Assembly: GCA_027335515.1 (NCBI GenBank)
Contig: DAHWHT010000269.1
Span: forward strand, 1 to 8,471
DNA: 8,471 nucleotides
From: Clostridia bacterium
Lineage (GTDB): Bacteria > Bacillota_E > RBS10-35 > JAJYVN01
Direction of reading: 5' to 3'
Shown here: positions 1 to 5,874 of the stretch, piece by piece
How the letters are laid out: every line of letters starts with the position of its first letter
Position numbering within the stretch: position 1 is the stretch's first letter
Notes under the pieces: generated by a model
Databases searched by the model: none
What the model saw: only the letters and a program-made list of their open reading frames with translations
What the model was told of the DNA's origin: nothing
Made by a program: the position numbers and the translations under genes

Positions 1-1
1 G

Positions 2-838
2 TTGTTGGTGCTGCTGCTGGTGCGGCGGACCCCGGAGGCGCTTGCCCCCGGTGACGCGACGATCCCGGACTGGTTGGGCGGCATCAGCTTCGGGGGGTTC
101 CTGGCCAGCGCGCTGCTGGCCCTGTCGGCGGGCGGCAGCGGCGGGCGGCTGGCGGGCGTGGGCGCGGCCCTGGTCTGTGGCGTGGTCTTTCTTTCGCGGC
201 AGCGCCGGGCCACGCGCCCCTTCCTGGATACCGAGCCCCTGACCAACCGCGCCGGGATGGCCATGATCGCGGGGGCCGCGCTGATCGGCCTGGACATGTC
301 CGCCGCGGTTTTCATCCCGACGCTGGTGCAGGACCGGTTGCATTTTTCCGTCTTCGCCTCCGGTGTGGCCCTGATGCCGGCCGCCCTGTCCGGTGCGGTG
401 CTGGCCGGGGGGGGGGGCGTGCTGACCGATCGCATGGGGCCGCGCGGCATTCTGCAGGTCGGTCTGGTGGCGGGAGCGGTGGGCGGGGTGTTGCTGGCGC
501 TACCCGGTCTGACGCTGCTGACCTTCGTCCTGGCCATGCTCGCCCTGGGGGTGGCGACCGCCTTCACCATGGGCGCGCCGCTGAACCGGATGGCACTGGG
601 CCTCTACCGCGACGAGCAGGCCGGCGAGGCGTTGTCCCTGGTGGCCGTGTTTCGAGCCGTGGGGTTGGCGGCCGGCCCGATCGTCCTGACCCTGCTGCTT
701 TCCAGGCACGGGTGGGCCGGGATGTATGGCGGGGTGGCGGTTGCCTCCGTGCTGGGCGTCCTTCTCTTTTTTGCCGTACCCGACATCCGTCCTTTGCCGG
801 CCCCCCGCCGGTCGACCGCCACGGGCCGCGGCGACTGA
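2..838 (+). CDS. MFS drug exporter, DHA2 (14-TM) type, C-terminal part
   Basis: This is the C-terminal part of a major facilitator superfamily exporter. The frame is open to the left edge, so the true start and the N-terminal helices lie outside the window. The visible 278 residues contain about eight hydrophobic segments, roughly at residues 27-46, 50-66, 84-107, 122-138, 150-170, 172-192, 212-232 and 240-260. The segment RPFLDTEPLTNRAG, followed by a helix and then FIPTLVQDRLHFS, is typical of the central region of EmrB/QacA-like DHA2 proteins. It is followed by GVLTDRMGPRG near residue 139, a motif-A-like loop (G-x-L-x-D-R-x-G). Such proteins export drugs or metabolites across the cytoplasmic membrane using the proton gradient; the substrate cannot be read here. 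The coding sequence carries an 11-G run at 407-417. The stop lies in frame with the next gene, about 35-58 bp upstream depending on that gene's start, so co-transcription is likely. Confidence 0.85.
   Translation: MLVLLLVRRTPEALAPGDATIPDWLGGISFGGFLASALLALSAGGSGGRLAGVGAALVCGVVFLSRQRRATRPFLDTEPLTNRAGMAMIAGAALIGLDMSAAVFIPTLVQDRLHFSVFASGVALMPAALSGAVLAGGGGVLTDRMGPRGILQVGLVAGAVGGVLLALPGLTLLTFVLAMLALGVATAFTMGAPLNRMALGLYRDEQAGEALSLVAVFRAVGLAAGPIVLTLLLSRHGWAGMYGGVAVASVLGVLLFFAVPDIRPLPAPRRSTATGRGD
407..417 (+). repeat. 11-bp poly-G tract inside the MFS gene
   Basis: Eleven consecutive G residues encode part of the Gly-rich stretch just before the motif-A-like loop of the exporter. The frame is intact across the tract in this sequence. 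Gain or loss of one G would truncate the last half of the protein. Such tracts are known slippage sites and also common sequencing-error sites. Confidence 0.9.
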
Positions 839-859
839 TCCGCCGGGTCGGCGGCGAGA

Positions 860-866
860 GGAGGGG
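860..866 (+). promoter_or_regulatory. Shine-Dalgarno sequence that suggests a CTG start for the Lgt-like gene
   Basis: GGAGGGG lies 5, 8 and 11 bp upstream of three consecutive in-frame CTG codons at 872, 875 and 878. It is 29 bp from the GTG at 896, which has no Shine-Dalgarno sequence of its own. Translation from 872 or 875 would add seven or eight residues (LLLPLPPWV...). This resembles the usual Lgt N-terminus, in which a short leader precedes the GPF motif. The real start is therefore probably a CTG. Confidence 0.5.
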
Positions 867-895
867 ACGGCCTGCTGCTGCCACTGCCGCCGTGG

Positions 896-1633
896 GTGCC
901 GATCCTGGGACCGTTTGGTCTCAGCAGCTTCACCATCGCAGCCCTGCTTGGCGCCCTGGGTGGTCGCTGGCTGGCGCGGCGCCTGGCCGGGGTGGGCGAT
1001 GGCGCCGCGGCCCTGAGGGCGGCTGTGGATGCGGCCCTGACCCCGTTGGCCGTCGGTGCGGTGGTGGGGGGGCGCCTGGGCAACCAGCTCCTGGTGCCGG
1101 ATCTCACCTGGCGCGATCCGCTCGTGTGGTTTGCCGTCACCGGAGCGTCGCTTTCGTATGCCGGGGCCCTGGTCGGCGCGGGGGCGGCCCTTTGGTGGTC
1201 GCGGCGCGCGGGCCAACCATCCTGGCTGGCGCTGGCCGATCTGCTTGCCCCGGGTGCGGCCCTGGGGCTGGCGGTCGGCTGGCTTGGCATGCCGGGCACG
1301 GGGCGACCGGCGCCGCCGCCCTTCGGCCTTGTGCTCGGGGGCGGGCCTTCCGTGGTGCCACTGCAACTGTATGGGTTGGTGGGATTCGCGCTGTTGGCGC
1401 TGCTTTTGACCTGGCAGTATCCGAGGCGCGACTACCTCGGACAGAACGTCGCCTCCCTGGTGGCGCTCGGGTCGGCCTTTCGCTTCGTCCTCGGATTCGC
1501 CGTGCCGGGCCCGCTGTCGTACGGGAACTGGTCCCTCACCCAGTGGGGGGATGTCGTGCTGGCGGCTTTCGGCATCGCCATGGCGCTGCGGCTTGACGCG
1601 CGCGGACGGCCGGCGCGGCGGGTGCCATCGTGA
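896..1633 (+). CDS. Lgt-family membrane protein lacking the catalytic residues
   Basis: This polytopic membrane protein of 245 residues (about 253 if it starts at CTG 872) has the fold signature of prolipoprotein diacylglyceryl transferase. It shows LGPFGLSSF at the N-terminus, GGRLGNQL near 58, RDPL near 73, GASLSYAGALVG at 83-94, a DLLAPGAALGLAVGWLG helix at 115-131, PLQLYG at 155-160 and FRFVLGF near 195. True Lgt uses an HGG histidine and the R and N of GRxGNxxN. By hand alignment the histidine is Ala89, the arginine is Trp129, the asparagine is Met132, and the H and E of HPxQLYE are Val and Gly. Transfer of diacylglyceryl to lipoproteins is therefore unlikely. The protein has no cysteine, so it is not a CcdA-like thiol carrier either. 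It is translationally coupled to the TlpA-like gene (GTGA overlap), which suggests a joint envelope role. Automatic annotation would probably call it lgt; I leave the symbol empty. Confidence 0.75.
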   Translation: MPILGPFGLSSFTIAALLGALGGRWLARRLAGVGDGAAALRAAVDAALTPLAVGAVVGGRLGNQLLVPDLTWRDPLVWFAVTGASLSYAGALVGAGAALWWSRRAGQPSWLALADLLAPGAALGLAVGWLGMPGTGRPAPPPFGLVLGGGPSVVPLQLYGLVGFALLALLLTWQYPRRDYLGQNVASLVALGSAFRFVLGFAVPGPLSYGNWSLTQWGDVVLAAFGIAMALRLDARGRPARRVPS

Positions 1634-2154
1634 AGCGACCGGCGGCCCTGTGGCTCTTGGCGTGTCTGTTGGCGGGCGCCTTCCTCAGTGCGCGGTCGGG
1701 CGTCGCGCGGGCTGGCCGGCTTCCGGCCTGGCGGGCGGTGGGTTTTCGCGCCCCGGGGTTTGCCCTGCCCCAGGCCCGCGGCGGGTTGCGCCTGGCCTCG
1801 CTGCGCGGTCGCCCGGTGCTGCTGAACTTCTGGGCCAGCTGGTGCGTCGAATGCAGGCGGGAGATGCCGGTGCTGGAGCGCTTCCATCGGGCCGAGGGCG
1901 CGCGACTGACCATGGTGGGGATCGACGTCCGGGAATCCCCCGCGGTCGCCTTGGCCTACACACGCCCGCGGGGCTTTGGCTGGACGTTCGCCTTTGACCG
2001 GAGTGGCGCGGTGGCGGACGCCTACGGGGTACACTTTTATCCGACGAGCTTCTTTCTGGATCGGACGGGCGTGATCCGCGCCACCTATACCGGCGCCATG
2101 TCGCTGACGCAGATGCGCGCCTTCCTGCGCCTGGCGCGGACCCCCGGTCGCTGA
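1630..2154 (+). CDS. Secreted TlpA/ResA-like thiol-disulfide oxidoreductase
   Basis: The 174-residue product is a thioredoxin-fold protein acting outside the cytoplasmic membrane. It opens with a short basic stretch and a hydrophobic segment (about residues 5-20), followed by SARSGVARAG, which fits a signal peptide or a non-cleaved anchor. A TlpA-type entry follows (FRAPGFALP at 39-47, then LASLRGRPVLLNFWASWC). The active site is WCVEC at residues 71-75 (Cys72 and Cys75), and the cis-proline loop is YPTSFF (Pro138). Family members reduce or oxidise disulfides, for example in cytochrome c maturation or envelope proteins. The partner here is unknown and no ccdA or cytochrome c gene is present. 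The GTG start shares GTGA with the stop of the Lgt-like gene, so the two are translationally coupled. Length is typical of the family. Confidence 0.88.
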   Translation: MKRPAALWLLACLLAGAFLSARSGVARAGRLPAWRAVGFRAPGFALPQARGGLRLASLRGRPVLLNFWASWCVECRREMPVLERFHRAEGARLTMVGIDVRESPAVALAYTRPRGFGWTFAFDRSGAVADAYGVHFYPTSFFLDRTGVIRATYTGAMSLTQMRAFLRLARTPGR

Positions 2155-2266
2155 AGCTCGGCAGCAAGCGTGGGGTCGCGCGGCGCGGGCCCCTCGCTGG
2201 GGGGGTGCGCCGGGGGCGGGGTGCGCCGGCGCGCGCCTCAGATTTCGGCTGTGGGGGTGGGGCGAG

Positions 2267-2295
2267 TTGCCCAAAGCGGCCCGCCGCGGTATCGT
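2267..2295 (+). promoter_or_regulatory. Candidate sigma-A promoter for dltX
   Basis: TTGCCC at 2267-2272 and TATCGT at 2290-2295 are separated by exactly 17 bp, each matching four of six consensus positions. Transcription would start near 2302, giving a leader of about 110 nt before dltX. It lies in the 258-bp gap after the TlpA gene, which would explain how the small gene is expressed apart from the upstream genes. In DNA this GC-rich a chance match is possible. Confidence 0.35.
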
Positions 2296-2337
2296 TCCGC
2301 CCGTGGGCGGGCACTCGAACGTGGGGTGCTGCGCCGC

Positions 2338-2364
2338 ACGGATCCGGCGGCGCGAAGGATCCGT
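2338..2364 (+). repeat. Inverted repeat in the dltX leader
   Basis: ACGGATCC (2338-2345) and GGATCCGT (2357-2364) form a perfect 8-bp stem with an 11-nt loop, about 50 bp upstream of the dltX start. No T-run follows it, so it is not a classical terminator. It could be a regulatory hairpin or a protein-binding dyad; function unknown. Confidence 0.5.
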
Positions 2365-2412
2365 AGGCCGGGCGCGCGGTCGCTGCCCGTGGCGGGGGAG
2401 GGACCCGAACGG

Positions 2413-2583
2413 ATGATGGGGGATGTCGATCGCCTGCGCGCCGTGGTACGGCTGCTGGCCGGTTCGGATCTGGTGCGCGGCGTGGCCCTCACCCTGTACT
2501 ACCTGGCCCTGATTGCGGCCCTGATTCTGATGTATGGGGGTGGGCACTTCACGCCGCCCCCCTTCATCTACCAGGGGTTCTGA
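2413..2583 (+). CDS. dltX: DltX-like small membrane protein (teichoic acid D-alanylation)
   Basis: This is a 56-residue protein with one membrane segment (about residues 24-41, VALTLYYLALIAALILMYGG) and the C-terminus FTPPPFIYQGF. The layout is that of the DltX family: a short charged N-terminus, an R-x-x-x-LYYL-type helix ending in YG, and a final FIYxxF motif at the extreme C-terminus. In dlt operons this protein works with the MBOAT protein DltB and with DltD in moving D-alanine from the carrier DltC to teichoic acids outside the cell. The tyrosine of the C-terminal motif is thought to take part in acyl transfer, and it is kept here (Tyr53). The start is fixed by GGGGAGGG at 2396-2403; a second in-frame ATG follows at 2416. 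The usual neighbours dltA, dltB, dltC and dltD are absent. The gene stands alone, convergent with the riboflavin operon. Confidence 0.78.
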   Translation: MMGDVDRLRAVVRLLAGSDLVRGVALTLYYLALIAALILMYGGGHFTPPPFIYQGF

Positions 2584-2603
2584 GCCGCTGGCCGAAGGCC
2601 GAA

Positions 2604-2629
2604 GGCCCCGGCGTCCAGCCGGCGGGGCC
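2604..2629. terminator. GC-rich hairpin between the convergent dltX and rib genes
   Basis: GGCCCCG (2604-2610) pairs with CGGGGCC (2623-2629), with additional GGC/GCC pairing possible inside. It lies 20 bp after the dltX stop and 3 bp after the ribBA stop. No clear T-run follows on either strand, so intrinsic termination is uncertain. A smaller GGCC-GAA-GGCC hairpin lies beside it at 2590-2600. Confidence 0.45.
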
Positions 2630-2632
2630 GGA

Positions 2633-3850
2633 TTACGGCAGCAGGTGCCCCAGTTTGGTCTTTTTGGTGGCCAGGTAACCGGCGTTTTCCGCGTGCGGGG
2701 GTACGTGCAGCGGCAGCCGTTCGACGATTTCGAGGCCGAAGCCCGCCAGCGCATACTGCTTGGTCGGATTGTTGGTGAGGAGCCGGATCTGGCGCACCCC
2801 CAGGTCGGCGAGCATTTGGGCGCCCATGCCGTAGTCGCGGGCATCTGGAGGAAATCCCAGTGCCAGGTTGGCCTCCACCGTGTCCAGGCCGCCATCCTGC
2901 AGGGCATAGGCCCGCACCTTGTTGGTCAGGCCGATGCCCCGGCCCTCCTGACGCAGGTAGCAGACGACGCCACGACCCTCGTTCGCCACGGCCGCCATGG
3001 CCGCATCCAGTTGTTCGCCACAATCGCAGCGCAGGGAACCGAAGACGTCCCCGGTGAGGCATTCGCTGTGCATCCGCACCAGGACGGGGCGCCCGTCGTC
3101 GATCGGGCCCATGGTCAGCGCGACCTGCGGGGCGTCTGCGGCCGGCGTCTCATAGACCACCATGCGCCAGTCACCGTGCTTGGTGGGCAGGTGGGATTCG
3201 GCCACTCTGCGCACCAGTTGTTCGCGCTGGCGTCGGTAGGCGATCAGGTCGGCGATGGTCAGCAGCCGCGGGCCGTGCTGGCGGGCGAAGACCACCAACT
3301 CCGGCAGGCGGGCCATGGTGCCGTCTTCGTTCATGATCTCGCAGAGCACGGCCGCGGGCCGCAGGCCGGCGAGGGTGGCCATGTCGACGGCGGCCTCGGT
3401 GTGGCCGGTGCGGCGCAGCACCCCGCCCTCTGCAGCCCGCAGCGGGAAGATATGTCCCGGACGTACGACATCCTCCGGTTTGGACGCCGGGTCGGTCGCG
3501 ACCTGCACGGTTCGCGCGCGGGCGGCCGCCGAGATACCGGTGCCCACCCCGCGGGCGTCGATGGAGACCGAAAAGGCCGTGCGCATGCTTTCTTCGTTGC
3601 GCTGAACCATCGGCGGCAACTGCAGTCGATCCAGTTCCCCGCCGGTCATCGGCAGGCAGATCAGGCCGCGACCCTCGCGGGCCATAAAGTTGATGTGCTC
3701 GGCCGTGACGTGTTGGGCCGCCATGATCAGGTCGCCCTCGTTCTCGCGGCTCTCGTCGTCCATGACCACCACGAAGTGCCCCGCCCGGATGTCGGCGATG
3801 GCAGCCTCGACGCGTTGCGTGATGTCCTGCAATCCGTCAGCGCCGGGCAT
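2633..3850 (-). CDS. ribBA: RibBA: DHBP synthase / GTP cyclohydrolase II
   Basis: This is a 405-residue bifunctional enzyme feeding both branches of riboflavin synthesis. The N-terminal half (about residues 10-205) is 3,4-dihydroxy-2-butanone-4-phosphate synthase, acting on ribulose 5-phosphate. It shows the acidic loop [10 protein letters not shown] at 31-40 and the catalytic HTEAAVD at 150-156. The C-terminal half (about 210-400) is GTP cyclohydrolase II. It shows [13 protein letters not shown] at 259-271, the zinc ligands Cys264, Cys275 and Cys277, RQEGRGIGL at 300-308, and TNNPTK at 359-364. Both active sites look complete and the length is normal. The ATG lies inside the end of ribE (14-bp overlap), preceded by a G-rich stretch in place of a canonical Shine-Dalgarno sequence, so translation is probably coupled to ribE. 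It is the last gene of the operon: only a hairpin follows, and no ribH. Confidence 0.97.
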   Translation of the reverse strand: MPGADGLQDITQRVEAAIADIRAGHFVVVMDDESRENEGDLIMAAQHVTAEHINFMAREGRGLICLPMTGGELDRLQLPPMVQRNEESMRTAFSVSIDARGVGTGISAAARARTVQVATDPASKPEDVVRPGHIFPLRAAEGGVLRRTGHTEAAVDMATLAGLRPAAVLCEIMNEDGTMARLPELVVFARQHGPRLLTIADLIAYRRQREQLVRRVAESHLPTKHGDWRMVVYETPAADAPQVALTMGPIDDGRPVLVRMHSECLTGDVFGSLRCDCGEQLDAAMAAVANEGRGVVCYLRQEGRGIGLTNKVRAYALQDGGLDTVEANLALGFPPDARDYGMGAQMLADLGVRQIRLLTNNPTKQYALAGFGLEIVERLPLHVPPHAENAGYLATKKTKLGHLLP

Positions 3851-4442
3851 CGCTGCCCACCCCCCCCGCGGTTGCCCGCATCAGGCCCTCCACATACTTC
3901 GCGACGATATCGGCCTCCAGGTTGACGCGCGCGTCCAAGGCGAGCGAGCCGAGGGTGGTGTTTGCCTCTGTGTGGGGTATCAGAGCGACGGCGAAGCCCG
4001 CGTCGTCGCGATCGGCCACCGTGAGGCTGACCCCGTCGACGGCGATCGAACCCCGCGGGACGATGTAGCGCAGAATCCCGGCCGGGGCCGCCACGCGCAG
4101 CAGGGTCCACGGACCATCCGCGGTGCGGGCACCGACCGTGCCGACGCCGTCCACATGGCCCTGGACGATGTGCCCACCAAAACGGCCGTCGGCCGGCAGG
4201 GCGCGTTCCAGATTTACGGCGTCGCCGATGCGCAGCGCCCCGAGGTTGGTGCGCCGCAGGGTGGTTGCGACCGCGGTGGCCGCGAAGCCGCTCGCGTCGT
4301 GAACCTCGACGGTGAGGCACACCCCGTTGACCGCCACGCTCTCTCCGACGGCAAGTTCTGCCGCGAACGGGCAGGCAAAGCGCAGACGATCGCCTTCCCG
4401 CGACTGCAGGCGCCCAACCGCTTCGACCAGGCCGCTGAACAT
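3837..4442 (-). CDS. ribE: Riboflavin synthase alpha subunit
   Basis: Riboflavin synthase converts two 6,7-dimethyl-8-ribityllumazine molecules into riboflavin and a pyrimidinedione. The 201-residue product begins with the family hallmark MFSGLVEAVG and contains two tandem lumazine-binding barrels. The first has SVAVNGVCLTV at 35-45 and the second has SIAVDGVSLTV at 132-142. FGGHIVQGHVDGVG at 88-101 begins the second barrel, IPHTEANTTLG is at 155-165, and VNLEADIVAKYVEGL lies at the C-terminus. I chose the ATG at 4442 because the family protein starts at MFxGxVE; a start further upstream would only add residues that overlap ribD. The ribD stop is 2 bp upstream. The last 14 bp overlap ribBA. 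In Bacillus-type naming this gene is ribE; in E. coli it is called ribC. Confidence 0.96.
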   Translation of the reverse strand: MFSGLVEAVGRLQSREGDRLRFACPFAAELAVGESVAVNGVCLTVEVHDASGFAATAVATTLRRTNLGALRIGDAVNLERALPADGRFGGHIVQGHVDGVGTVGARTADGPWTLLRVAAPAGILRYIVPRGSIAVDGVSLTVADRDDAGFAVALIPHTEANTTLGSLALDARVNLEADIVAKYVEGLMRATAGGVGSDARR

Positions 4443-4444
4443 CT

Positions 4445-5473
4445 TCACACCATCCCCGTGATCCACAGATCCGCTCCAAGGCGTCGGACACGCAGGTCAC
4501 GCAGCGGGAGGGCCTGTGCCATCCGCGCCACGCCGGGCCCGGCAAAGGGGGACAGACCCCCTCCGACGAGGCTCGGGGCCACGGCAACCGCGACCTCGTC
4601 GACGCACCCCGCAGCCAGGAACGCCGCGGCGAGGCGGGGCCCACCCTCCAGCAGCACACCGAGGCAGCCATGTCGCTGCAGGGCGGCAAGGATGTCCTGT
4701 GGTGTGGTTGCCGTGACCACCCGGGCGCCGGCCGATTCCAGTTTGTGGACGCGGTCGGTGGGTGCGTCCGGCCCCACGCAGACCCAGGCGGGGAGCAGGC
4801 GGGCCGTCGGCGGGGTGCGCGCCTGACGGTCCGCGACGACCCGCAGGGGGTCGCGGCCAGGGGTGTGGCGGACGGTCAGCCGCGGGTCGTCCGAGAGCAC
4901 GGTACCGATGCCGACCACGACCGCATCCAGTCTGGCCCGCAGGCGGTGGACCTCGCGGCGTGCCTCTTTGCCCGAGACCCAATGCGCGTCGCCACCGGTG
5001 GTCGCGACGGCGCCGTCGAGTGTCTGGGCCCACTTATACAGGACGCGGGGTCGGCCCCGCGTGCGCGAGGTGACATACCAACGATTGAGCTGCCGCGCCC
5101 TTTCAGCCTCGACGCCAACGCGGACGGCGATGCCGGCCGCACGCAGCCGATCGAAGCCCTGACCACGGACGCGGGGGTCGGGGTCTTCCATGGAGGCAAT
5201 GACCTGGGAGACTCCCGCCGCGATGAGCGCATCCGCGCAGGGCGGGGTCCGACCGTGGTGGCTGCATGGTTCCAGGTTGACGTAGAGCGTCGCGCCGCGC
5301 GCCCGTGGACCCGCCTTGGCCAGGGCCTCGGTTTCCGCGTGCGGGTGTCCCGCGCCGCGGTGCCAGCCCTCGCCGACCACCTGGCCATTTTGAACCAGGA
5401 CGGCGCCGACCATCGGATTGGGTGCGGTACGCCCTGCGGCGCGAGCCGCGAGTTGCAGAACTCGGCCCATCAC
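4445..5473 (-). CDS. ribD: RibD: riboflavin-specific deaminase / reductase
   Basis: This 342-residue bifunctional enzyme carries out the second and third steps of the GTP branch. The N-terminal deaminase (about 1-125) has PNPMVGAVLV at 19-27, the zinc-binding HAE at 45-47 and PCSHHGRTPPC at 69-79 (Cys70, Cys79). The C-terminal reductase (about 140-340) has LDGAVATTGGDAHWVSG at 152-168, DAVVVGIGTVLSDDPRLTVR at 183-202 and the nucleotide-binding LLEGGPRLAAAFL at 274-286. It starts at GTG 5473, with an alternative ATG at 5470; a TGA in frame 7 bp further upstream excludes longer forms. The ribosome-binding region AAGGCGGGTGATC at 5478-5490 closely matches the extended anti-Shine-Dalgarno complement and is partly closed in a hairpin. 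It is the first gene of the FMN-riboswitch-controlled operon. Confidence 0.97.
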   Translation of the reverse strand: MMGRVLQLAARAAGRTAPNPMVGAVLVQNGQVVGEGWHRGAGHPHAETEALAKAGPRARGATLYVNLEPCSHHGRTPPCADALIAAGVSQVIASMEDPDPRVRGQGFDRLRAAGIAVRVGVEAERARQLNRWYVTSRTRGRPRVLYKWAQTLDGAVATTGGDAHWVSGKEARREVHRLRARLDAVVVGIGTVLSDDPRLTVRHTPGRDPLRVVADRQARTPPTARLLPAWVCVGPDAPTDRVHKLESAGARVVTATTPQDILAALQRHGCLGVLLEGGPRLAAAFLAAGCVDEVAVAVAPSLVGGGLSPFAGPGVARMAQALPLRDLRVRRLGADLWITGMV

Positions 5474-5477
5474 GCGC

Positions 5478-5496
5478 GATCACCCGCCTTCGGCGG
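5478..5496 (-). promoter_or_regulatory. ribD ribosome-binding site with masking hairpin
   Basis: On the minus strand CCGCC (5496-5492), loop GAA, and GGCGG (5488-5484) form a tight hairpin whose 3' arm is the core of the ribD Shine-Dalgarno sequence AAGGCGGGTGATC. No U-run lies between the aptamer and ribD. This fits control of translation initiation by the FMN riboswitch better than transcription termination. That the two structures are switched against each other is inference. Confidence 0.55.
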
Positions 5497-5555
5497 CGAC
5501 CCTCGGGGATGGACCGTCTGGACGGCGCGACCATGCGACGCGCCGTGCGCAAGAC

Positions 5556-5724
5556 ATCCTTCTCACATCCGGACTGTACCGTCGGCCCCGGATTCGCACC
5601 GGTGTCCTGCCTGCGCCGATTGGCGACTGGCTCGCGGCGCTCGTCCACGCGGTGGTTGGTTGCGCGTGGCATCACCGCCGGTCGGGATTTGGATGTTGTC
5701 CACCCTCACCCTGCCCCGAAGGAT
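5556..5724 (-). promoter_or_regulatory. FMN riboswitch (RFN element)
   Basis: The conserved RFN segments appear in order on the minus strand: CTTCGGGGCAGGGTGA at 5721-5706, CCCGACCGGCGGTGATG at 5686-5670, GCAGGCAGGAC at 5614-5604, and GACGGTACAGTCCGGATG ending near 5567, followed by TGAGAAGGAT. The ends pair as a 7-bp P1 stem: ATCCTTC (5724-5718) with GAAGGAT (5562-5556). Between the second and third segments a variable helix (CCACGCG/CGCGTGG) is present, as usual. The aptamer binds FMN and lowers expression of riboflavin genes. It lies 82 bp before ribD and directly downstream of the predicted transcription start. Confidence 0.96.
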
Positions 5725-5736
5725 CTGTCGGCGCGC

Positions 5737-5765
5737 AGACTACCACCGGGTCCGCCTGGGGTCAA
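5737..5765 (-). promoter_or_regulatory. rib operon promoter
   Basis: On the minus strand TTGACC (5765-5760), a 17-bp spacer (5759-5743) and TAGTCT (5742-5737) form a good sigma-A promoter. A TG one base upstream of the -10 box gives an extended -10. The predicted start near 5730 is only a few bases before the riboswitch P1 stem at 5724, which is where an RFN-controlled transcript should begin. This placement strongly supports the call. Confidence 0.75.
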
Positions 5766-5781
5766 GCGATGCAATGCCTGA

Positions 5782-5823
5782 GCGAGAAACGGCGGGAGAG
5801 GGGCGATCCCCTTCTTCCCGCCG
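5782..5823 (-). terminator. Rho-independent terminator upstream of the rib promoter
   Basis: CGGCGGGA (5790-5797) and TCCCGCCG (5816-5823) form an 8-bp stem, extended by GGGG/CCCC (5801/5808 side) around the loop CGAT. On the minus strand the hairpin is followed by TTTCTCGCTC. It would stop transcripts arriving from the IS607 remnant side just before the rib promoter, so it insulates the riboswitch operon. Confidence 0.6.
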
Positions 5824-5874
5824 CATCCAGGGGCGGTGACCTGCGTCAGCCCGCCGCTCTCCCCGGTTCCATAC

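Noticed and set aside
2170..2412. N-terminal extension of the dltX frame from 2170
   Set aside because: The extension is Arg/Gly-rich, unlike any DltX. The strong Shine-Dalgarno sequence at 2396-2403 points to ATG 2413.
1432..2907. Minus-strand frame of 491 codons spanning the Lgt-like, TlpA and dltX genes
   Set aside because: It overlaps four supported features. Its only recognisable segment is the end of ribBA read out of frame, and the rest is Arg/Pro-rich.
3860..3867. 8-C run (G8 on the minus strand) near the ribE/ribBA overlap
   Set aside because: Slippage would alter only the last residues of RibE. The run more likely helps ribosome binding for ribBA than phase variation.
2534..3925. 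Long plus-strand reading frame (463 codons) opposite ribBA
   Set aside because: It is antisense to the unmistakable ribBA gene and its translation shows no domain. High GC content lengthens such frames.
3690..5839. Two long plus-strand frames opposite ribE and ribD (starting at 3690 and 4670)
   Set aside because: They lie antisense to ribD, ribE and the FMN riboswitch, and their composition is that of GC-rich shadow frames.
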